A stretch of 64,000 nt of DNA, from positions 807,803-871,802 of the forward strand of contig NZ_BPIJ01000002.1 of assembly GCF_026004055.1 (NCBI RefSeq), read 5' to 3'. Below the pieces are notes generated by a model, which made no database searches, was not told where the DNA came from, and saw nothing but the letters and a program-made list of their open reading frames with translations. The stretch is from Meiothermus sp. (GTDB lineage Bacteria; Deinococcota; Deinococci; Deinococcales; Thermaceae). This document shows positions 58,519 through 64,000 of the stretch, in pieces; the stretch's first letter is position 1, and every line of letters begins with the position of its first letter. The translations under genes and the position numbers were made by a program.

Positions 58519-59850
58519 ATGGTACGCCCCATAGAAGCCTACCGCGAGGCGGGGGTGCTCCCACCCGACGACCCCCTGCGCCTGCAGCTCCACAACGAGC
58601 TACACGCCCGGCCTACCCCGCGCATCCGCTTGCCCGCCTTGGTGTTGCAGGTGGCCGTGCGGCACGAAGGGGTGAGCCGGGAAGCGGAGCTCGAACACCT
58701 GCGCCGTCTGTCGGGCCTGGGGGAGCTCGAGCTCGACCAGCTTGCCGGCACCTACTTGCGCCTGCGCCTGCCGGGAGGTTCGCTGCGCTGGGAGCGGCAC
58801 ACCGAGTTCAGCACCTACACCCTGGTACAGGGCATGCCGAGCCTCGAGCCCAGCCCCGAGGTCAACCTGCTGGAACACCTGATTGTGGATCCGGCCTGGC
58901 TGAGGGGCATCCCGGGCCGCACCCTCTCGGCGGTGAAGCTGGTCATGCTCGAGGGGCCGGTGGAAAAAGCCCTGGAAATTGCCCGTCCCTGGTTTGGTGG
59001 AGGGCCGGTGGTGGCCTCGATGATGGGCCGGGGCGGGCATAGCTGCGCTGTCACCGACTTCCGCCTGCGCCCAAACGGGTTTGAGCGCATGGTGGTAGTG
59101 GCCCCCCCGGGCACCAGCGAAACCCGCGCGGGGCGTATTGCCGCCCGGCTTTTGGAGATGGAGGCCTACCGCATGATGGCCCTGCTGGGCTTCCCGCTGG
59201 CGCGGGCCCTGCGCCCCATGCTCTTCGAGTCCGAGCAGGCCCTGGCCCAGATTACCGCTCGCATCCGCGACGAAAATAAAGCCGATGCCGAGTTGCTGGA
59301 TGAGCTCGAGGCCCTGGCGGCCCGCGTCGAGCACGCCATCGCCGAGCACAGCTACCGCTTCAGCGCCACTGCCGCCTACCACGCGCTGGTGCAGGCCCGC
59401 CTGGCCGAGTTGCGCGAGACCCCCATCCCCGGCACCCAGACCATCGGGGAGTTCCTGCAGCGCCGCTTTAGCCCCGCCATGGCCACGGTGGAGTCCACCG
59501 CCGCCCGGCTTGCGGCCCTTTCCCAGCGCATCGAGCGAGCCGGGGCGCTCTTGCGGACCCGGGTGGACATTGCCCTGGAAACCCAGAACCAGGAGCTCCT
59601 GAACAAGCTCCGGCGCGGCCAGGAACTGCAGTACCAGCTCCAGCGCACCGTGGAGGGGCTCTCCATTGCGGCCATCTCCTACTACGTGGTGGGGCTTTTG
59701 TACTACCTGTTCAAGGCGGGCAAGGAGGCGGGCCTGCCCCTCTCGCCCGAGCTGGCCGCTGGGCTGGCCATCCCGGGGGTGGTGCTGGGGGTGTGGTGGC
59801 TCACCCGGCAGATTCACCACCGGCTGCTGGGGCGATACCAGGGGGATTAA
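58519..59850 (+). CDS. DUF3422 membrane-anchored protein
   Basis: The 443-residue protein carries the family mark LHNELHARPTPRI at about 24-36, a long helical middle with coiled-coil character (RIRDENKADAELLDELEALA), and two hydrophobic spans at about 375-395 and 410-428, near the C-terminus. Members are found in many proteobacteria and have no known function. It starts 10 bases after the aldolase gene and ends the operon. The location suggests a membrane link for the pathway or mere co-transcription. Confidence 0.82.
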   Translation: MVRPIEAYREAGVLPPDDPLRLQLHNELHARPTPRIRLPALVLQVAVRHEGVSREAELEHLRRLSGLGELELDQLAGTYLRLRLPGGSLRWERHTEFSTYTLVQGMPSLEPSPEVNLLEHLIVDPAWLRGIPGRTLSAVKLVMLEGPVEKALEIARPWFGGGPVVASMMGRGGHSCAVTDFRLRPNGFERMVVVAPPGTSETRAGRIAARLLEMEAYRMMALLGFPLARALRPMLFESEQALAQITARIRDENKADAELLDELEALAARVEHAIAEHSYRFSATAAYHALVQARLAELRETPIPGTQTIGEFLQRRFSPAMATVESTAARLAALSQRIERAGALLRTRVDIALETQNQELLNKLRRGQELQYQLQRTVEGLSIAAISYYVVGLLYYLFKAGKEAGLPLSPELAAGLAIPGVVLGVWWLTRQIHHRLLGRYQGD

Positions 59851-60095
59851 TCGGCCAGGTAGGGCAGTACCGCAGGGGCCATCACCCCCATCGGGAGCTC
59901 TGCTTTCCTGACATTTGAAGCCCCAATCCGCTCTAGCAAGCCAGCATCATCCCCAGCACTTTGGAGTCGGAAACCGTGCAGGGCGGCTAGTAGTTTGTGG
60001 GCCTTTCCCTCCTGAGGCGCAACGATGCACAACGTGAAAATAACCACCCAAGTAACGGTCAATTTCCACACCTTTTGCACAAAAATAGCCCACAA
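59847..60095 (-). CDS. Possible short secreted peptide
   Basis: A frame of up to 82 codons runs opposite the end of DUF3422 (four-base overlap). It holds a hydrophobic segment (KLTVTWVVIFTLCIVAP) that looks like a signal peptide, followed by about 50 mostly polar residues ending in GVMAPAVLPYLAD. Start choice is uncertain, codon bias is weak and no family is recognised. It may be a gene remnant or chance. Confidence 0.25.
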   Translation of the reverse strand: MWAIFVQKVWKLTVTWVVIFTLCIVAPQEGKAHKLLAALHGFRLQSAGDDAGLLERIGASNVRKAELPMGVMAPAVLPYLAD

Positions 60096-60106
60096 TAGGC
60101 CCCCGT

Positions 60107-60559
60107 ATGAACCTACTCGACTGGATTCGGAGCTGGGGCCGTAAACAACCTACAGAAGCCCCCGTGCTGGAAGCAAGCGAACAGCATTTCATGGGTCTGG
60201 ATGTGCAAGCGGTGATCAACGCCCACCTGGCCTGGCGCAAGCGACTCGAGGACTGCATACTGGGCCACTCCAACGAAGAGCTAGATATCGGAACCATCAT
60301 GCAGGATAACCAGTGTCTGCTGGGCCAGTGGCTCTACGGGCAGGGTGCCCGCAGTACCCTGGCCCTGCACCCCGAGTTTGCCGCTCTGCGCGAATCGCAC
60401 CGCATGTTTCACCTGTACGCTGCGCGTGTTGTGCAGACCCTGCGGATGCGGGGGGTGGAGGCGGCCCAGGTCATGCTCGAGACCGACTTCGACCGCCTCT
60501 CCAAGGACATCGTCTTCAACCTGGCTGCCCTCATGCAAAAAGAGCGCACCCTGCACTGA
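60107..60559 (+). CDS. Stand-alone CZB (chemoreceptor zinc-binding) domain protein
   Basis: The 150-residue protein is mostly one CZB domain. The four zinc ligands of the family are visible: His40 in INAHLAWRKRLED, Cys70 in DNQCLLGQWLYG, and His98 and His102 in SHRMFHLYA. CZB domains sense zinc, or react to hypochlorous acid through the zinc-cysteine, in chemoreceptors and diguanylate cyclases. Here no output domain is attached, so it must act on a partner protein. It has no signal peptide. Confidence 0.83.
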   Translation: MNLLDWIRSWGRKQPTEAPVLEASEQHFMGLDVQAVINAHLAWRKRLEDCILGHSNEELDIGTIMQDNQCLLGQWLYGQGARSTLALHPEFAALRESHRMFHLYAARVVQTLRMRGVEAAQVMLETDFDRLSKDIVFNLAALMQKERTLH

Positions 60560-60562
60560 GAG

Positions 60563-60648
60563 CGGTTCCCCCGAATACCCCCAACAGCGGTGTGTGCGGG
60601 TGGGGGTAAAACACGGGCCGCCGCTAGGGCAGTGTTTGTGGGGAATGC
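60563..60648 (+). repeat. Diverged palindromic element, CGGTTCCCAC family (copy D)
   Basis: CGGTTCCCCCGAATA, the loop region AACAGCGG, then ACGGGCC and a degenerate right arm GTGGGGAATGCG follow the order of copy A with many changes. Like the others it starts a few bases after a stop codon (60559). Confidence 0.55.
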
Positions 60649-60666
60649 GAAGAGCCCGTTTGACGC

Positions 60667-60693
60667 AAACACCCACCGGGCAGGTGGGTGTTT
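60667..60693. terminator. Two-way terminator hairpin
   Basis: AAACACCCACC (60667-60677) pairs perfectly with GGTGGGTGTTT (60683-60693) around a five-base loop, with T runs on both strands. It lies between the convergent CZB and TlpA genes and can serve both. Confidence 0.8.
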
Positions 60694-60714
60694 TGGGTGC
60701 TGCTGGAGTGCGGG

Positions 60715-61194
60715 CTACTCGTACCCGGCCAGGGCCAGGTCGTCCTTAAGGGACTCCACCTCAACCTTGCCGGCGTAGAAGTTAACCAGCTTGCCTTCGC
60801 TATCCAGCACAAAGGTCCAGGGCTGGCCCAGCACCTTGTAGCGGTTGGCTACTGCCACCGGGGTATCGCCTCCCGGCAAGGCCAGCAAGGGTAAAAACTT
60901 GGGGTAGTTTTTCATGTAATCCCGCACCACCTGCTCGGTATCGCGCGGCTCACGGCTGATCACCACAAAGGGTACCTTGTACTCCTGGGCTAGCTGGTGC
61001 AGTTTGGGGAACTCGGCCCGGCAGATAGGACACCAACTGGCCCAGAAAGTGATGACCACCGGCTTCCCTTTGAAGCTGGCCAGGGTGTACACCTTGCCCG
61101 CGGCATCGCGTAGCCGGAAATCCGGCGCTACCTGGCCCGGCGAAACGGCCAGGCCCACAGCCAACAAAACCAGCGTTGCTAACCAGCGTTTCAT
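60715..61194 (-). CDS. TlpA/ResA-type periplasmic thioredoxin
   Basis: The 159-residue protein has a signal peptide or anchor ending near AVSPGQ and a thioredoxin fold with FWASWCPICRAEFP (Cys55, Cys58) and the cis-Pro in GQPWTFVLD. It should reduce disulfides of exported proteins, such as heme-site cysteines of c-type cytochromes or the SoxY swinging arm. Its promoter region carries a CstR-type dyad at 61214, and the divergent neighbour is the sox operon. Confidence 0.88.
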   Translation of the reverse strand: MKRWLATLVLLAVGLAVSPGQVAPDFRLRDAAGKVYTLASFKGKPVVITFWASWCPICRAEFPKLHQLAQEYKVPFVVISREPRDTEQVVRDYMKNYPKFLPLLALPGGDTPVAVANRYKVLGQPWTFVLDSEGKLVNFYAGKVEVESLKDDLALAGYE

Positions 61195-61213
61195 GTTTCC
61201 TCCCAGCCCCTAA

Positions 61214-61230
61214 ATACCTATAGTGGGTAT
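61214..61230. promoter_or_regulatory. CstR/CsoR-type operator 4 (TlpA promoter)
   Basis: ATACCTATAGTGGGTAT keeps the outer ATACC and GGGTAT halves of the other sites, with a more AT-rich centre. It lies 20 bases before the TlpA start on the minus strand. It is the weakest match of the five sites apart from one half of site 5. Between the two operators (61231-61519) I see no gene. Confidence 0.55.
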
Positions 61231-61519
61231 TGCGCTTTGAATTAAATAGCAAACTCCAGCAAAACACAAGGGGCCTCCTTACAACATAGCCACCGCTGCC
61301 TCCGGGAGCAAACTCCTCGTTTGCAAGGCAAAAAGCTTCATCTAAGGGGAGCACCGAAGGTTGGGGGCTTTTGCGGTCGGCTTGCCCCAAGGCAGCCTGC
61401 CTAACCTACTTGGAATAATGGTTATAGCCAAGAAGAATAGCCGGGTGGATAGTAGACTACGGGACTACAGAACCACTCCAACGGCCTTTTCGCCTCAAAG
61501 ATTCAGTTTTGAACAAGGG

Positions 61520-61548
61520 TTGACGTTTATACCCCCAGGCAGTATTAA
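61520..61548 (+). promoter_or_regulatory. Promoter of the sox operon with CstR-type operator 5
   Basis: TTGACG (61520-61525) and TATTAA (61543-61548) are exactly 17 bp apart. The spacer TTTATACCCCCAGGCAG contains the ATACCCC half of the dyad and a degenerate right half, so the operator (61529-61546) overlaps the spacer and -10. The soxW start follows at 61576. Confidence 0.75.
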
Positions 61549-61575
61549 TGGGTAATCGAAAACCTTCGGTGGAAT

Positions 61576-62013
61576 ATGCTTCGATACATTTTGCTGGCGC
61601 TTTTAGGGTTGTTGGGCACAGCCAAGGCCCAGCGGGTGGATTTTGACCGCTGGTATCCCTACCCCCAGGCCAGCCAGTACGCCCAGTCGCACGGGCGCAT
61701 CCTGATGGTTTACTTCTGGAGCGAGGCCTGCCCCTACTGCGACCAGATGAACACCCATGTCTTTTCCGATGCGGCGGTCTCGAGAACCCTCGAGCGCAGT
61801 TTTGTGGTGGCCAGCGTGAACAGCCAGAGCCCCGAGGGCCGCGCTCTCAGCGCCCAGATGCGGGCTTTTGGTACACCCAGTTTTGTCTTCTTCGTACCCC
61901 AGAGGGGTACGTTGAAAGAAGCGGGGCGGCTATTTGGTAGCCGTACCCGGGCGCAGTTCCTGCAAGAACTGCAGCAGATCTGCGCCCAAATGGGAGGTGA
62001 AGGTTGTGGATAG
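61576..62013 (+). CDS. soxW: SoxW-type periplasmic thioredoxin
   Basis: The 145-residue protein has a signal peptide ending near AKAQR and a thioredoxin-like domain with YFWSEACPYCDQM (Cys52, Cys55) and the cis-Pro in FGTPSFVFF. SoxW proteins reduce SoxY or other Sox components and keep the pathway active. Two more cysteines lie near the C-terminus (QQICAQMGGEGCG). It is the first gene of the sox operon and overlaps soxY by eight bases. Confidence 0.85.
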   Translation: MLRYILLALLGLLGTAKAQRVDFDRWYPYPQASQYAQSHGRILMVYFWSEACPYCDQMNTHVFSDAAVSRTLERSFVVASVNSQSPEGRALSAQMRAFGTPSFVFFVPQRGTLKEAGRLFGSRTRAQFLQELQQICAQMGGEGCG

Positions 62014-62467
62014 AAGAACCTTTTTAAAAGCGTCGGCAGGGGCCGTTGCCGGGACGATGCTGGCCAACCAGTTGACCTCGGCCTTAGCCCAGGGCGCCCT
62101 CGAGGGCGAGGACATCACCAACCTCGAGAAGGGCCTGCAACAGGTATTGGGCAAGAGCTTCAAGGACTTGACCCCATCGCCGCAGGTCAAGCTCGTCGCG
62201 CCCACCATTGCCGAGTCGGGCGCCAACGTGCCGGTGGAGATCGAGGCCAGCCTGCCTGCCGATCAGGTCAAGGCCATTCACTGCTTTAGCGACAAGAACG
62301 CCAATCCCCTGCTCTTTACGGTGATTCTCAACGGCGTTTTGCCCTACTACGCAACCCGGGTGCGGGTGGCCGAAACGGCCCCGGTACGGGCGGTGGTCGA
62401 GACTAAAGACGGCAAGTTCTTGATGGCTTCCCAGTCGGTGCGGGTCACGGTGGGCGGCTGCGGTTAA
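62006..62467 (+). CDS. soxY: SoxY sulfur-carrier subunit
   Basis: GGGAGGTGA precedes the GTG start at 62006, which gives 153 residues with a twin-arginine leader (DRRTFLKASAGAVAG). The C-terminus ends in VTVGGCG, so the swinging-arm cysteine (Cys152) is the last residue but one, one glycine shorter than the usual GGCGG. SoxY carries the sulfur intermediates covalently on this cysteine and pairs with SoxZ. An upstream in-frame start would lack the leader. Confidence 0.93.
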   Translation: MDRRTFLKASAGAVAGTMLANQLTSALAQGALEGEDITNLEKGLQQVLGKSFKDLTPSPQVKLVAPTIAESGANVPVEIEASLPADQVKAIHCFSDKNANPLLFTVILNGVLPYYATRVRVAETAPVRAVVETKDGKFLMASQSVRVTVGGCG

Positions 62468-62478
62468 GGAGGCATGCA

Positions 62479-62805
62479 ATGGCGATTAATATCCTGGTTC
62501 GTTTCAACCCGGCCAAACCCAAAGCCGGTGAAGAAGTTCGGGTACAGATTGTGGTGCAGCACCCCATGGAACCTGGCACCCGTCGGGATGCCAGCGGCAA
62601 GCTGATTCCCGCCGACTACATCAACGAGGTGAATGTGCTGATGGATAACCAGCTCATCGCCCAGGTCAAGCCCGGCCCCGGTACCAGCGCCAACCCGCTG
62701 TTTGCGTTCAAGATGAAGGCCAGCAAGGCCGGGCAGCTCAAAGTCACCTGTAAAGACCTAAACGGCCAGACCGGCGAAAAAACCGCAGACCTGACCCTGG
62801 CCTAG
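62479..62805 (+). CDS. soxZ: SoxZ sulfur-carrier partner
   Basis: The 108-residue protein has the SoxZ immunoglobulin-like fold with VRFNPAKPKAGEEVRVQIVV, then HPMEPGTRRDASGKLIPADY, near residue 35, and a closing CKDLNGQTGEKTADLTL. It has no signal peptide and is probably exported as a complex with the Tat-carried SoxY. AAGGAGG lies just before its start, 11 bases after soxY. Confidence 0.95.
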   Translation: MAINILVRFNPAKPKAGEEVRVQIVVQHPMEPGTRRDASGKLIPADYINEVNVLMDNQLIAQVKPGPGTSANPLFAFKMKASKAGQLKVTCKDLNGQTGEKTADLTLA

Positions 62806-62814
62806 GAGGTTTGC

Positions 62815-63606
62815 ATGGGTCGCTTCTGGCGTTTGGTTGGGGCAGCAGTTCTGGCCCTCTTCAGCCTCGTGGTACTGGCCCAGGAAGAGGACGATCCGGT
62901 CAAAGAGGCCGAGAAACAAAAGAAGCAGCTCTTGGAGCAGAGCGGCGGCATTCTACCCAGCGACTTGTACGTGGAGCAGGGCGAGCAGCTTTTTAAAGCC
63001 AAGCGCGGGCCCAAGCAGGTGAGCCTCGAGGCCTGCGACTTTGGCCGGGGGCCGGGGAAGCTCGAGGGAGTAGTAGGGCGGCTGCCCCGCTACTTCTTCG
63101 ACACCCGCCGGGTAGAAGACCTCGACTCGCGTATCCGCACCTGCATGATCCGGCTCCAGGGCTTCCAACCCCAGGAAATCCGGCGCAGTGACGTGGTGGC
63201 CATTGCCTTTTACCTGGCCTCGCTCTCCAACGAGCAGCCCGTGACGGTGCGCCCCCTGATGCCCCAGGAGAAAAAAATGTATGAGCTGGGCGAGCGACTC
63301 TTCTACCTGCGGGCCGGCCCTCGGGATATGGGCTGTGCAACCTGCCATGTGAGCTACGTGGGCCGTCGGGCTGGGGTGCTGCCGTACTCCGACATCCTCA
63401 AGGACAAACGCGCCGCCAGCCACTGGCCGGCCTTCCGTTACTCCAACGACCAGGCCTGGACCATGGCCGACCGCATCCGGGCCTGCTACAGCAACCTGAG
63501 CATGCCCGCCCCCGACTTCTACTCCGAGCCCATCATCGCCCTGACTCTCTTCATGAACGTGCAGGCTCGAGGGGCGCGGATGGACTTACCTGGGTTCATT
63601 CGTTAG
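62815..63606 (+). CDS. soxA: SoxA, monoheme c-type cytochrome subunit
   Basis: The 263-residue protein has a signal peptide ending near LVVLAQE. It carries one heme motif, CATCH (174-178). The N-terminal domain, which binds a second heme in diheme SoxA, here has only Cys74 (EACDFG) and Cys110 (RTCMIR), which probably form a disulfide. The active-site cysteine that becomes a heme-ligating persulfide lies at Cys224 (IRACYSNL). With SoxX it joins thiosulfate to SoxY. Confidence 0.93.
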   Translation: MGRFWRLVGAAVLALFSLVVLAQEEDDPVKEAEKQKKQLLEQSGGILPSDLYVEQGEQLFKAKRGPKQVSLEACDFGRGPGKLEGVVGRLPRYFFDTRRVEDLDSRIRTCMIRLQGFQPQEIRRSDVVAIAFYLASLSNEQPVTVRPLMPQEKKMYELGERLFYLRAGPRDMGCATCHVSYVGRRAGVLPYSDILKDKRAASHWPAFRYSNDQAWTMADRIRACYSNLSMPAPDFYSEPIIALTLFMNVQARGARMDLPGFIR

Positions 63607-63615
63607 GGAGGTCTT

Positions 63616-64000
63616 GTGCGGCGATTCTACCTACCCACGTTGCTTCTTTTGCTTCTCGGCCTGGCCAGTGGCCAGACCGGCCCGTCCTACATCGACGCCG
63701 AGCTGCAGCGGCTGATCCAGGCCGGAGGCCAGAACTACGCCAATACCCTGCTCAAGCAGGCCCCCGACCAGGCCCTTTGCTCTATCCACCGCAACAAGCT
63801 GCCCGCCGAGGTGCTGGGCCCCTTCATCGAAGCGCAGCGGGCGAGTATCAAGTACCCCGCCGACGGCAAGCTGATGGGCGACTGGAAACAGGGCGAACCC
63901 ATCTTCAACACCCTGGCCCGGGGCAACTGTTTTTCCTGTCACATGGGCTCCCCCCTCAACATTGGGGGGAATGTGGGGCCCAGCCTGGAGAAGTACGGTC
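63616..64000 (+). CDS. soxX: SoxX c-type cytochrome subunit (partial, runs off window)
   Basis: GGGAGG precedes a GTG at 63616 and opens a frame that runs off the end of the window after 128 codons. It has a signal peptide (LLLLGLASGQ) and a heme motif GNCFSCHMGSP (Cys105-His109) followed by NVGPSLEKYG, typical of SoxX. The long region before the heme, including QALCSIHRNKLPAEVL, resembles the extended SoxX of some lineages. It forms the SoxAX cytochrome with the gene upstream. Confidence 0.85.
   Translation, partial: MRRFYLPTLLLLLLGLASGQTGPSYIDAELQRLIQAGGQNYANTLLKQAPDQALCSIHRNKLPAEVLGPFIEAQRASIKYPADGKLMGDWKQGEPIFNTLARGNCFSCHMGSPLNIGGNVGPSLEKYG

Noticed and set aside
61231-61519. Possible riboswitch or leader RNA between the TlpA and soxW genes
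   Set aside because: Small hairpins exist (for example GCAAACTCCTCGTTTGC), but no known riboswitch core could be recognised and the predicted sox transcript starts downstream of it.

Overview
The window reads as chromosomal DNA of a high-GC thermophile of the Thermaceae, most like Meiothermus. The signs are strong GC bias at third codon positions, very frequent CTCGAG, a TrmH that closely resembles the Thermus enzyme, and metabolism that fits the family (amylosucrase, long HPF, Sox thiosulfate oxidation, a DtxR-controlled Mn/Fe transporter). The assignment rests on gene content only. I saw no rRNA, tRNA, CRISPR array, integrase or transposase gene.

Layout. 1-5.7 kb: tail of a LivF-type ATPase, a cupin, a cupredoxin lipoprotein, an acetyltransferase, and a peptide-type ABC transporter (binding protein and two permeases, no ATPase). 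5.8-11.4 kb: glutamine synthetase, a secreted barrel-like protein, a PQQ sugar dehydrogenase, glycerol kinase and a small Ca-loop repeat protein. 11.4-12.2 kb: no gene, dense hairpins and repeats. 12.2-18 kb: a DUF4388 protein and a sugar operon (amylosucrase, GH13 glucosidase, LMW phosphatase, fructosamine-kinase homologue). 18-25.3 kb: a large lipoprotein, an RsuA-type pseudouridine synthase and nucleotide-sugar genes (GMP-PMI, Ugd, Uxs). 25.4-31.1 kb: quinone oxidoreductase, TrmH, HPF, FtsE, ArgJ and two exported proteins. 31.1-35.9 kb: a DtxR/MntR regulator and metal ABC transporter whose two permeases carry winged-helix-like tails. 36.1-40.5 kb: a nucleoside-type ATPase, a bacterial eRF1-like protein and two universal stress proteins. 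41-43.5 kb: an aldo/keto reductase and a VanW protein.

43.5-52 kb and 60.7-64 kb appear to form one regulatory unit. A CsoR-family repressor has two cysteines but lacks the copper-binding histidine, so it resembles the persulfide sensor CstR. Copies of an AT-flanked CCCC-AG-GGGG dyad lie at its own promoter, at a TlpA promoter, between a Nos-type copper-maturation cluster (nosDF, two nosL, nosY, PCuAC, no nosZ in view) and trxB plus a TDT/SSU1-like exporter, and at the promoters of a second TlpA and of soxW-Y-Z-A-X. I infer a sulfide/persulfide-responsive regulon that joins thiosulfate oxidation, periplasmic thiol redox, sulfite export and copper delivery. This is the most interesting signal in the window.

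53.2-59.9 kb is a tight operon: transketolase, ComB-like phosphatase, CbbY-like HAD, a Dabb protein, two paralogous unknown proteins, a DhnA/LacD-type aldolase and DUF3422. It looks like an uncharacterised sugar-phosphate or sulfo-carbon module. Two short inverted-repeat families recur between genes: an approximately 95-bp element with GCGCTCTTCACA ends, and an approximately 85-bp element with CGGTTCCCAC ends that sits right after stop codons.
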